The translations under genes and the position numbers were made by a program. Positions 37,565 to 45,040 of a DNA stretch of 64,000 nucleotides are shown one piece after another (within the stretch, counting starts at the first letter, position 1; each line of letters opens with the position of its first letter). The notes under the pieces were generated by a model. That model had not been told where the DNA came from. It did no database searches and saw only the letters and a list, made by a program, of their open reading frames with translations. The DNA is from UBA1672 sp963977495 (GTDB lineage Bacteria; Pseudomonadota; Alphaproteobacteria; Micavibrionales; Micavibrionaceae): NCBI GenBank assembly GCA_963977495.1, contig CAXBOT010000007.1, positions 1-64,000 on the forward strand, in the 5' to 3' direction.

Positions 37565-37966
37565 TTATTGCCCCATGGCGCGTTGAACGGTTTCGTTTAA
37601 TTTCTTTTGCAAGGGTGTCGCTTTATTCATGCCGTATGTTTTACCGTCTGCTTTGATTTGGTAAAGGTTGGCACGGTGCGACGCGTTCATAGCGCCCATT
37701 TCTTCGGTAAATACACACTCATATTCTTTGTCGACATCCAGCCAGCCGTCACTGACGACAGCAAAGAGCATAACAACGCGATAGCCTGCGCCAAATTCGG
37801 AGGAGGGCTTGAATTTTACACTTTTGAGTGTCTTGATCTTGAAATACTCATCCATAAATAATTCAACCGCCGCAGAGCAACCACGTGCAAGATTTTTATC
37901 GGCATCAGCCCGCGAAACACAGCCTGTTAATGCTAGGATCAGAAATAAGGTTGCTATTTTTTTCAT
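37565..37966 (-). CDS. Small lipoprotein inserted between ilvN and ilvC
   Basis: A 133-residue precursor: MKKIATLFLILALTGC, with lipobox LTGC, then a mature domain of mixed charge containing two further Cys residues (ARGCSAAVE, YECVFTEE). I do not recognise the family. Its ATG lies one base past the ilvN stop, so translation is likely coupled to ilvN; the in-frame extension to 38038 would run inside ilvN and is discounted. No link to amino-acid synthesis is visible. Confidence 0.72.
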   Translation of the reverse strand: MKKIATLFLILALTGCVSRADADKNLARGCSAAVELFMDEYFKIKTLKSVKFKPSSEFGAGYRVVMLFAVVSDGWLDVDKEYECVFTEEMGAMNASHRANLYQIKADGKTYGMNKATPLQKKLNETVQRAMGQ

Positions 37967-37967
37967 G

Positions 37968-38540
37968 CTATATCCCGATGGGCTCTTTCCCGCGTGAAAT
38001 TGCGGCGATCCCTGTGCGGCTGACATCAACCATACCAAGGGGGATCATCAGATCAATAAAGGCATTAACCTTGTCAGTCGTGCCTGTGATTTCAAACACA
38101 AAGGATTCCAGCGTGCTGTCAACCGCGCGTGCGCGGAAGATATCGGCGCTGCGCAATGCTTCGATACGTTTTTCACCTGTACAGGCCACTTTCACAAGGG
38201 CAAGTTCGCGCTCAACATGCGCGCCTTCGATGGATAGGTCGGATACTTCGAGAACAGGGACGAGCCGGTCAAGCTGCGCTTTGATTTGTTCAATCACTTC
38301 GGGGGTTCCGGTGCATACAATTGTGATGCGGGATAAATGTTCGATATGATCGGTTTCTGCAACTGTCAGGCTTTCGATGTTATATCCACGGCCAGAAAAC
38401 AAGCCGATAACACGCGCCAAAACGCCCGGTTCGTTATTCACCAAAACGGCAAGGATGTGCGTTTCCTCTTCGCTAAGAACAGGGTTCGGGGCGTAGACGC
38501 TTTTGCTTTTCTTACGTCTTTTGGTTTCCAATTTTACCAT
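37968..38540 (-). CDS. ilvN: Acetolactate synthase small (regulatory) subunit
   Basis: The regulatory subunit that binds valine and activates IlvB (190 residues). The N-terminal ACT domain reads HILAVLVNNEPGVLARVIGLFSGRGYNIESLTV, followed by the second ACT-like half (RELALVKVACTGEKRIEALR). A basic N-terminal extension (ETKRRKKSKSVYAPN) precedes it. ATG 38540 has AAGGA 7 nt upstream. It is separated from ilvB by a 538-codon membrane protein gene, an unusual arrangement. Confidence 0.95.
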   Translation of the reverse strand: MVKLETKRRKKSKSVYAPNPVLSEEETHILAVLVNNEPGVLARVIGLFSGRGYNIESLTVAETDHIEHLSRITIVCTGTPEVIEQIKAQLDRLVPVLEVSDLSIEGAHVERELALVKVACTGEKRIEALRSADIFRARAVDSTLESFVFEITGTTDKVNAFIDLMIPLGMVDVSRTGIAAISRGKEPIGI

Positions 38541-38554
38541 TTTATGTCCTTTTT

Positions 38555-40171
38555 CTATTGTTTCTTTTTCCTATATATATCGTATCGTATCAAGCCTTCA
38601 TTCGGTTTTTTCCGCATCATATAGTCGAGCCGATCAACATCGATGGACTCGGCCAGTGTATAGGAATCCCATATTGTTTGGAATTGTTTCGGATTCTTTT
38701 CGAGCAAGTAAGCATGAAAATCGAATAACGTTCCTTCTTTGGCCGGATTTGGGACGAGACCGACAAAAATGATATCAGGCGCGTATTTTTTTAAATCTTC
38801 CGCGATCATCGTTGTGTATTTCTGTGTGGCCGCATCTATTTCCTCTTGGGTGAATTGCGGCGTTTCATGGTCGTCGAGTTTTCTTTGCGCATTTAACAGA
38901 AAAGCGGCAAACCACATTGTTGGAAAGCGCGAGGCGTGCGGCTGCCCCGTATAGACGGAGAGTTCCTGCGACATATTGATCATGTCGTGCAAGATAAGGA
39001 ACGAGCAGTCGCCCTGACATGCATTGATCATCTTTGCAAACTGTGTATTTTTATATGAATCATGCGTCGGAGGGGTAAAATCTTTGGCGTAGTTTTCGGA
39101 TATAGAAAACAGAAGGACCCCGAAAACCACAAGGAGCCCCGCCGTTTGTTTGATTGCCGAAATCTTGAAGGCATCAAGTGTGAGTGTCGTGAGATAGCTG
39201 ATAAAAAGACCGACGGAGCAATAGAAAAACACATTGGCCGGAAGCGCTTGATAGGCCCAACCCTTGCCTTGCATGATAAACGGGACGAAGCTCAAGATTG
39301 AAAAAACTGCAAAAATTGAAATCAGGGGGGGCGCTTCTTTCAAAAAAATCTGGCAAATGATGAGCGGGATGGCGGCCTGTACCATTAAGATGATGCCGGT
39401 TTCAATAACCTGCGGCGAAATATCAGAAGCATAGAATTTTAAAATATCCGGCAAAATGATGGATATGAAATCCGGAAAAAAGAGGAATATCGCGGCAACA
39501 TACCCGATCGCCATACCTGCAAGGCATATAAAATCTTGATCTAAAAAAATGTTGAAACGTTTTTGATAAACCATACGGTGAATGAAAATAGCTGCCGGAA
39601 TTAGACCGTAATGCGGTTTGAGTAAAATAAGAAATGCACCGCAGAGGAGCGTGCTCCATTTCAAAATTTTATTAAATTCGACACGGATTGTAATTAATAT
39701 TTGTACAAGGATGAGCGGAAACAAACCCATAGCCAGAATATGGTCTTTTTGACCAAAGTCATATTGTGTTTCTATGGTATTTATAACAAGGAAAATAGCC
39801 AGAATAATGTAGCGTTGCGCGATGCTGATATTGCCCATCTTTTTAAGGAGTAAGTTACTTGCCAGTAAGGATAATCCCAGAAGAATAAAGATATATAAGG
39901 TGGTCGCATAGTACAGCGGAATGGGGGTGAACTGCGCGATGAGTGCAGCAGGAACTTGTACGATAATACTTAAGGGCGGATTCGTATCGTAATAGGCTTC
40001 GCTCATGGCTTGCCCCTCTAATAAACGCTCTGCTGATAAGGTAAGAAAAGCAATGTCGACATTAATCGCATAAGAGACAAAATGCATCGCCCATGGCACG
40101 AGTGCCAGCATAATACACATAAACGCGCCGTAGCTTAGATAGGGGAGAAACTTATCTTCTGTTTGCGTCAT
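38555..40171 (-). CDS. Polytopic membrane protein, GT-C glycosyltransferase-like
   Basis: A 538-residue protein with about ten to twelve hydrophobic helices in the first about 380 residues and a soluble C-terminal domain. The first loop contains NVDIAFLTLSAERLLEGQAMSEAYYDTNPP. Acidic residues in a first extracytoplasmic loop followed by YDTNPPL recall the GT-C/ArnT (dolichyl-phosphate-mannose-like) fold, but no exact family is recognised. Ribosome site weak (GGAC). The gene ends 14 nt before ilvN, so it is probably co-transcribed with the ilv genes; a functional link is not evident. Confidence 0.72.
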   Translation of the reverse strand: MTQTEDKFLPYLSYGAFMCIMLALVPWAMHFVSYAINVDIAFLTLSAERLLEGQAMSEAYYDTNPPLSIIVQVPAALIAQFTPIPLYYATTLYIFILLGLSLLASNLLLKKMGNISIAQRYIILAIFLVINTIETQYDFGQKDHILAMGLFPLILVQILITIRVEFNKILKWSTLLCGAFLILLKPHYGLIPAAIFIHRMVYQKRFNIFLDQDFICLAGMAIGYVAAIFLFFPDFISIILPDILKFYASDISPQVIETGIILMVQAAIPLIICQIFLKEAPPLISIFAVFSILSFVPFIMQGKGWAYQALPANVFFYCSVGLFISYLTTLTLDAFKISAIKQTAGLLVVFGVLLFSISENYAKDFTPPTHDSYKNTQFAKMINACQGDCSFLILHDMINMSQELSVYTGQPHASRFPTMWFAAFLLNAQRKLDDHETPQFTQEEIDAATQKYTTMIAEDLKKYAPDIIFVGLVPNPAKEGTLFDFHAYLLEKNPKQFQTIWDSYTLAESIDVDRLDYMMRKKPNEGLIRYDIYRKKKQ

Positions 40172-40246
40172 GTGCGGTGTCCGGTTCTTTTGAAATACGA
40201 ATATAGTGTATGGTCAGATTTTATAAACGTAAATATATCTGCACTG

Positions 40247-40272
40247 AGCAGCCCAAGAAATTTCGGGCTGCT
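40247..40272. other. Stable hairpin between ilvB and the membrane-protein gene
   Basis: 8-bp inverted repeat AGCAGCCC (40247-40254) / GGGCTGCT (40265-40272) with a 10-nt loop and no T run on either side. It lies in the 131-nt gap after ilvB and may stabilise the upstream mRNA or mark a processing point. Confidence 0.45.
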
Positions 40273-40302
40273 GGCATTATGTCTGTATGATATACGCCGG
40301 AT

Positions 40303-42117
40303 TTAAACCAAGCTTTTATCAAATTGCGCGGCATCGGGTGACAGGATCATTTCGTTATGTGCCTTACCAGATGGGATCATCGGGAAACAGTTTTCCTTTT
40401 GATCAACACGCACATCAACGATCGTCACACAATCAGTCGCGAGCATTTCTTCAATCACGCCGTCCAATTCATCAACGGTGTCGGCGCGCAATCCCTTACC
40501 GCCATAGGCTTCGGCCAAGGCCACAAAATCAGGCAAGCTTTCAGTATAGCTTTCAGAGTAGCGCTCCCCATGGAGAAGCTCTTGCCACTGGCGCACCATG
40601 CCCATCCACTGATTGTTCAGAATGAAGATTTTCACAGGCAGGCGATATTGTACCGCTGTGCTCATTTCCTGAATATTCATAAGGATAGAGGCTTCGCCGG
40701 CCACATCAATCACAAGTGCATCAGGATGCGCGCGCTGCGCTCCGATGGCGGCAGGTAAGCCATAACCCATTGTACCCAGCCCGCCGGATGTCATCCATCT
40801 GTTCGGTTCATCAAAGGGGAGGAACTGCGCCGCCCACATTTGGTGCTGGCCGACCTCTGTACTGACATAGGCTTCGCGCGGGTCTTTGGCCATGAAGTGG
40901 CGCAGACGCTCTAACGCATATTGCGGTTTGATGATTTTCTTATCTTTTTTATAAGCAAGGCAGTTTTTGGAACGCCATTTTGCAATTTGCTCCCACCACG
41001 CTTTCATAGCGACTTGATCAGCCTTGTATCCTTTTTTCTTCCAGACATCGAGCATGGCGCGAATGGCGCGCTCCGCATCTGATATAATTGGAATATCGAC
41101 GGGCACATTTTTGTTGATGGAACTGGCGTCGATATCAATATGGATTTTTTTGGAATTGGGTGAGAATTTATCAAGACGCCCCGTGACGCGGTCATCAAAA
41201 CGCGCGCCGATACAAATCATAACGTCACAATCATGCATCGCCCAATTTGCTTCGTACGTGCCGTGCATGCCAAGCATACCAAGCCATTGATTATCGCTCG
41301 CAGGATAAGCGCCCAGCCCCATCAATGTGGAAGTGATCGGGAAGCCTGTCTTGCGCACAAGCTCACGCAACAAAACACTGGTGTTGGCGCCGGAGTTAAT
41401 CACGCCGCCCCCTGTATAGAAAACAGGACGCTTTGCGCTCGCCATCATTTCGACAGCGTCTTCTATGGCGGTAAGGTCAGGGTCTATATCCGGTTTGTAA
41501 TGCGTGTGCATTTTGGCTTTTTCGGCGGTCACATATGTACCGCTGGCAAATTGAACGTCTTTTGGAATATCAATCACAACGGGCCCGGGGCGACCAGAGC
41601 GCGCGATATGAAAGGCTTCGTGCATGGCGCTGGCCAAATCATCAGGATCTTTAATCAGGTAATTATGCTTTGTACAGGGGCGCGTGATGCCAACGGTATC
41701 GGCTTCTTGAAAAGCATCGGTTCCAATCAGGAATGTTGGAACTTGGCCGGTGATACAAACAATAGGAATAGAATCCAGCAAAGCATCGGTTAAGCCGGTC
41801 ACCGCATTGGTCGCACCAGGCCCTGATGTGACAAGCGCACAGCCAACTTTTCCAGTTGATCGGGCATAGCCCTCTGCCGCGTGAAGCGCGCCGCCTTCTT
41901 GGCGTACCAGAATATGTTTGATTTTATTTTGTTTAAAAATCTCGTCATAGATAGGAAGAACCGCACCACCGGGATATCCGAAAATTGTATCGACCCCTTG
42001 CTCTTGTAGCGCCTTAATGACCATCTCCGCGCCAGTCATCTCTTGCGTTTTTGGTTTTTTTGTCGGTTTTATTTTGGCGATTATGGCCTCGCCTTTTTTT
42101 GTTTTCGTGTTGCTCAT
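40303..42117 (-). CDS. ilvB: Acetolactate synthase large (catalytic) subunit
   Basis: The ThDP-dependent enzyme that condenses pyruvate with pyruvate or 2-oxobutyrate, the first common step of branched-chain amino-acid synthesis (604 residues). The N-terminal Pyr domain has IFGYPGGAVLPIYDEI and the catalytic Glu region LVRQEGGALHAAEGYARSTG; a FAD-binding middle domain follows. The ThDP domain is VIDVAGEASILMNIQEMSTA with FILNNQWMGMVRQWQ. The usual GDG/GDA Mg-binding motif reads GEA here. The start is set at ATG 42117 (MSNTKTKK) behind an AGGA; frames to 42126 and 42183 are possible, but the latter abuts the attenuator T run. Confidence 0.95.
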   Translation of the reverse strand: MSNTKTKKGEAIIAKIKPTKKPKTQEMTGAEMVIKALQEQGVDTIFGYPGGAVLPIYDEIFKQNKIKHILVRQEGGALHAAEGYARSTGKVGCALVTSGPGATNAVTGLTDALLDSIPIVCITGQVPTFLIGTDAFQEADTVGITRPCTKHNYLIKDPDDLASAMHEAFHIARSGRPGPVVIDIPKDVQFASGTYVTAEKAKMHTHYKPDIDPDLTAIEDAVEMMASAKRPVFYTGGGVINSGANTSVLLRELVRKTGFPITSTLMGLGAYPASDNQWLGMLGMHGTYEANWAMHDCDVMICIGARFDDRVTGRLDKFSPNSKKIHIDIDASSINKNVPVDIPIISDAERAIRAMLDVWKKKGYKADQVAMKAWWEQIAKWRSKNCLAYKKDKKIIKPQYALERLRHFMAKDPREAYVSTEVGQHQMWAAQFLPFDEPNRWMTSGGLGTMGYGLPAAIGAQRAHPDALVIDVAGEASILMNIQEMSTAVQYRLPVKIFILNNQWMGMVRQWQELLHGERYSESYTESLPDFVALAEAYGGKGLRADTVDELDGVIEEMLATDCVTIVDVRVDQKENCFPMIPSGKAHNEMILSPDAAQFDKSLV

Positions 42118-42187
42118 GGCTCTCATTCCTGTTTTTCGAGTTTCGTAATCTAACGCATATTTTGCTTTTTGTTTAGTGTTCACGCAT

Positions 42188-42216
42188 AAAAAAACGCCCC
42201 ATTTTAATGTGGGGCG
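42188..42216 (-). terminator. Attenuator terminator upstream of ilvB
   Basis: In the minus-strand transcript CGCCCCA pairs with TGGGGCG (plus-strand arms 42195-42201 and 42210-42216), loop of 8 nt, followed by seven U (complement of 42188-42194). It stands between the leader peptide and ilvB. The leader's own segment GTGGGCG (complement of 42265-42271) can pair with the CGCCCCAC arm, giving an alternative antiterminator. Confidence 0.9.
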
Positions 42217-42244
42217 CTGTTTTTTAAGATTTCATCGTGTTTAT

Positions 42245-42328
42245 TCACGCATGCAGCACCCTTTCGCCCACAAGGACGACTAGCAGGACGAGCACGACAT
42301 TAACAATGTTACTGTAAATCTTATTCAT
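42245..42328 (-). CDS. ilvL: ilvB leader peptide (27 residues)
   Basis: A short frame ATG 42328 to TGA 42245. Of 27 residues 15 are branched-chain (8 Val, 5 Leu, 2 Ile), including IVNVVLVLLVVLV at residues 8-20 with only one other residue. AGG lies about 9 nt before the ATG. It ends 28 nt before the terminator stem. This is the expected design of transcription attenuation: when Val-, Leu- or Ile-tRNA is scarce the ribosome stalls in the run, the GTGGGCG segment is freed to pair with the terminator's first arm, and ilvB is transcribed. E. coli ilvB and ilvGMEDA are controlled this way. The symbol is used by analogy. Confidence 0.9.
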   Translation of the reverse strand: MNKIYSNIVNVVLVLLVVLVGERVLHA

Positions 42329-42442
42329 ATTAAAAACCTATCCCACGATAAAAATTTGTGCAAGGAATTTTTCGTGGCGACCGTTCGCAAACGAAAGGGG
42401 CGCAGTATTTATGAAAGGAGGGTGGTTGTTTTAAGGCAACAA

Positions 42443-42476
42443 AAAAGCTCCTCTACGTTGCCATAGAGAAGCTTTT
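42443..42476 (-). terminator. Terminator-like hairpin, source transcript unknown
   Basis: 13-bp stem with one mismatch, AAAAGCTCCTCTA (42443-42455) / TAGAGAAGCTTTT (42464-42476), with T/A runs on both sides so it could act in either direction. On the minus strand it would end an RNA made from the region 42480-43140, where no convincing gene is seen. Confidence 0.7.
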
Positions 42477-43146
42477 GTTCATATCCTTTGACAGATATAA
42501 AATGAAGGTACGGATAGAAACTTCGTGAGGAAGTATCCTCAAGGGAAGCAACCAACGTGATCAACTTCCATCCATCGTCTTATCTGCTGCGTCTTCCAAC
42601 TATCAAACAGACCAAAATATTTTATTACCCTGGTTGGTATCTCAAACTTTTCAGCGCTCCCGAAGGGCAGACTGGAAAACCAAGATACTCTTAGACTTAA
42701 CCTTCTTGAATAACCATTCTGATCACTCTCATAACCGTCAATCAAAACCGAAGTTGTGAAAGCCACGCTATGCACGAAATCTGGTTACTCGTTCGGTAAG
42801 TAAACTTACCTCTTTAAGGAATGTATCCTTGAATGATTAAAATATGCATTGATTCTGATGGCAGGGCAACCCTTTTTTTATATTTTTTTTATATATTTCA
42901 ATGCACTAGCTTATAAACAGGGGCGGGGGGGGGGAAATCTATTTGAATCCAATATTATGCCGCAGTTATCCACAAATTGTGCATAACTTTGTAATCGATT
43001 GTATTGATAAATCATTGGGAAGTTGAGCCTATGTTTATACGAATCGCTCTGCAAATAAAAGGAAAAAAGGAATCGATTCTGCGGTTTTACAGGATTGTTT
43101 TCACTGACGATTCGATAATTTCAATATAGGGGTGCGCGATATTCTT
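42477..43146. other. Gene-poor region with hairpins, A+T tract, G10 run and DnaA boxes
   Basis: About 670 bp between the ilvB leader and miaA. Contents: several short dyads, including GAGGA/TCCTC near 42526-42540 and GGTAAGT/ACTTACC near 42795-42810; an 8-bp inverted repeat TGCATTGA (42845-42852) / TCAATGCA (42898-42905) around an A+T tract (42873-42899); a run of ten G (42925-42934); and a pair of DnaA-box-like sequences (42966-42986). One 78-codon frame (42539-42775, minus) has no ribosome site and no recognisable product. A structured RNA on the minus strand, ending at the 42443-42476 hairpin, is possible. I could not match it to RNase P, 6S or SRP RNA. Confidence 0.5.
42966..42986. promoter_or_regulatory. 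Inverted pair of DnaA boxes
   Basis: TTATCCACA (42966-42974, the exact DnaA consensus) and TGTGCATAA (42978-42986, the reverse complement of TTATGCACA) face each other across 3 nt, forming a near-perfect 21-nt palindrome. DnaA binding is likely by consensus. Whether it is a regulatory site, a DnaA-titration site or part of an origin is not determined. Confidence 0.55.
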
Positions 43147-44040
43147 TTATTGCGTATTGAGGATTTGGTTTCTAAACCATGTCACTTGTTGTTTGGCATA
43201 TTGACGGGTGCGTGCTTGCGCTTTTTCTATGGCCTCACCCTTGCTGCGCTTGCCCTTGATATAGGACAGTAATTCGCGGTAGCCGAGTGCCTTGAGAAGC
43301 GGCACATTATGGTGCACTTCGCCGTTTTCCACGCGCGCGGCGAACGATTCGGTTTCTTCTAATGCGCCGTTATCCAGCATCCAGACAAACCGATCATTAC
43401 AGCGTTGATGCAAAACGGGGCGCGCGGGAATAATGATGTCTATTTGAAAGTCCCAATGTTCGGGCGGCTTTAACCGCGTGAGCTGTTGCCATTCGGACAA
43501 GCTTTTCCCTGTGGCCTCTATCACCTCCCATGCGCGCACGAGACGCGCCGTGTGGAAGGGGTGAAACCGCGCGGCCATAACGGGGTCGCGTTTTTCTAAT
43601 TCTGCGTGGAAGGCGGGGTTTCCTAATTCTTGTTGCTTGGCCATGGCCGCATCACGTACATCTTGCGGGATATCAGGAATAGGCGACAGGCCGTCGGTTA
43701 AGGCTCTTATATACAGCCCCGATCCGCCGACGATAATGGGTGTTTTTCCTTGCGCCAGAACATCGTGAATAAGCGGCTCAACGATCTCGCGCCAGTTACC
43801 CGCAGAGCAGGGATCATTCGGATGGAGGTGACTATAGAGCATGTGCGGGGCTTGTTTCAGATCATCCGCGGGCGGTTGCGCGGTTAAAATATGCAGACCG
43901 TCATAGATTTGCAGAGAGTCGCAATTAATGATGATGCCATCTGTTTCTTGCGCCAGTTTTAAGGCCTGCGCGGATTTTCCGCTTGCCGTAGGGCCGGCAA
44001 TGATATGTATTGTTTTTTTGCTTTGATCTATTTCATCCAT
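43147..44040 (-). CDS. miaA: tRNA dimethylallyltransferase
   Basis: Transfers a dimethylallyl group to A37 of tRNAs that read UNN codons (297 residues). The P-loop is GPTASGKS (16-23), then INCDSLQIYDGLHILTAQP (the family's DSxQVYR-like stretch) and IIVGGSGLYIRAL. The C-terminus has LLKALGYRELLSYIKG and QYAKQQVTWFRNQ, which are MiaA signatures. It lies upstream of the ilv cluster on the same strand, as in many Alphaproteobacteria, but the gene-poor region intervenes. It is divergent from an EamA transporter. Confidence 0.96.
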   Translation of the reverse strand: MDEIDQSKKTIHIIAGPTASGKSAQALKLAQETDGIIINCDSLQIYDGLHILTAQPPADDLKQAPHMLYSHLHPNDPCSAGNWREIVEPLIHDVLAQGKTPIIVGGSGLYIRALTDGLSPIPDIPQDVRDAAMAKQQELGNPAFHAELEKRDPVMAARFHPFHTARLVRAWEVIEATGKSLSEWQQLTRLKPPEHWDFQIDIIIPARPVLHQRCNDRFVWMLDNGALEETESFAARVENGEVHHNVPLLKALGYRELLSYIKGKRSKGEAIEKAQARTRQYAKQQVTWFRNQILNTQ

Positions 44041-44091
44041 AATCCGCGGATTATAAGCACACAGACATCAAAAAGAGAAGGGCATTTAGCC

Positions 44092-44988
44092 ATGGGGTCG
44101 CGTGAAAACCATATAATGAAGGCTGTAATGCTTTCTATCTTGGCGTTTGCGGCCTTTTCGATCAGTGATGGTTTGCGCAAATTGATGGCGTTGAGCTACG
44201 ATCTTCCTGATATATTGTTCTGGCAAGCGGTCTGCGGCCTTGCACTTGTTTTGATTGTTGCGCCTTTTGTGGGCGGGCGGCGCGCATTGTTCAACGCGAA
44301 GACGATGAAATGGCAATGCGTGAGAGGCATTGTAATCGCCCTGAATACGAGTTTTTCAATCATGGCGATCAGCCGTATTCCCATTGTTGATGCTTATACC
44401 ATTTTCTTTTTAACGCCCTTTGCGGTGACGTTGATGGGCGCGGTTGTTTTTAAAGAGGTGATCGGCAAGTTTCGTATTCTTTCAATATTCTGCGGGTTCT
44501 TTGGCGCGTTTGTTGCCTTTCGCCCCGGATTTGCAGAACTTAATCCGGCTTATTTATATGCGCTTGTTTGTGTCTTCACCTTTTCATCATCGAGCATCTT
44601 GGCGCGCCATATCGGAAATGCCAGCGGGCTTCTGTCTTTCGCATTATGGCCGTTTTTGTGCTTGATAGCGGGGGGGTTGATTTACAAGGGCGGGGTTATG
44701 CCCGTGTCTTATCCGCTGTCTTTTTGGTGTTATATGGTGGTTATCGGGGCGGCCTATGCCATTGCTATGGTTTTGATCTCCTACAGCTTCACGCTGGCTC
44801 CGGCCTCTGTTCTTGCGCCGTATCAATATACCCAGATCATTTTTGCTTTGGGCTTTGGGTATTTTCTGTTTGGCGATGTGCCTGATATTCCTAAGATTAT
44901 CGGCGCATCTATTATTGTGGGCTCAGGGATTTTCTTATTCACCCGTGAGAGAATGCAGGAAAAGCGCAAAAGAAAAGAGCCTGCATAA
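44092..44988 (+). CDS. EamA/DMT-family transporter
   Basis: A 298-residue ten-helix membrane transporter with two EamA repeats (FWQAVCGLALVLIVAPFVGG; AYTIFFLTPFAVTLMGAVVF-KE). I use ATG 44092 with GAAGGG about 9 nt upstream; the open frame back to 44005 overlaps the miaA start and is discounted. Third member of this family in the window. The substrate is unknown. Confidence 0.9.
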   Translation: MGSRENHIMKAVMLSILAFAAFSISDGLRKLMALSYDLPDILFWQAVCGLALVLIVAPFVGGRRALFNAKTMKWQCVRGIVIALNTSFSIMAISRIPIVDAYTIFFLTPFAVTLMGAVVFKEVIGKFRILSIFCGFFGAFVAFRPGFAELNPAYLYALVCVFTFSSSSILARHIGNASGLLSFALWPFLCLIAGGLIYKGGVMPVSYPLSFWCYMVVIGAAYAIAMVLISYSFTLAPASVLAPYQYTQIIFALGFGYFLFGDVPDIPKIIGASIIVGSGIFLFTRERMQEKRKRKEPA

Positions 44989-45003
44989 GAAGGCTCTTTT
45001 TTT
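44973..45003 (+). terminator. Rho-independent terminator overlapping the EamA stop
   Basis: 10-bp stem AAAAGAGCCT (44973-44982) / AGGCTCTTTT (44991-45000), 8-nt loop containing the stop codon, and seven T at 44997-45003. It can also serve degQ on the other strand, since the flank there reads TTTTCTTTT. Confidence 0.88.
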
Positions 45004-45040
45004 AGTGCGTGTGTGATGCCGTAGCGAAAGAGCTGCGAAG

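Noticed and set aside
42126..42183. ilvB start at the GTG 42183
   Set aside because: It lies at the end of the attenuator T run with no ribosome site; the ATG pair near 42117-42126 behind AGGA fits better.
42539..42775. 78-codon minus-strand frame (starts MHSVAFTTSV) as a gene
   Set aside because: It has only a GTG start just after a stop, no ribosome site and no recognisable product; it lies in the hairpin-rich region and may be a chance frame.
42440..42840. RNase P RNA, SRP RNA or 6S RNA
   Set aside because: A short piece (GGGAAGCAACCAA) recalls the SRP RNA apex, but the paired partner is missing; the conserved P4 and P15 motifs of RNase P were not found on either strand.
42841..43146. 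Chromosomal origin of replication
   Set aside because: Only two DnaA boxes are visible and no typical origin neighbours (dnaA, gidA, hemE, parAB) are near; kept as an observation about DnaA boxes, not as an origin.
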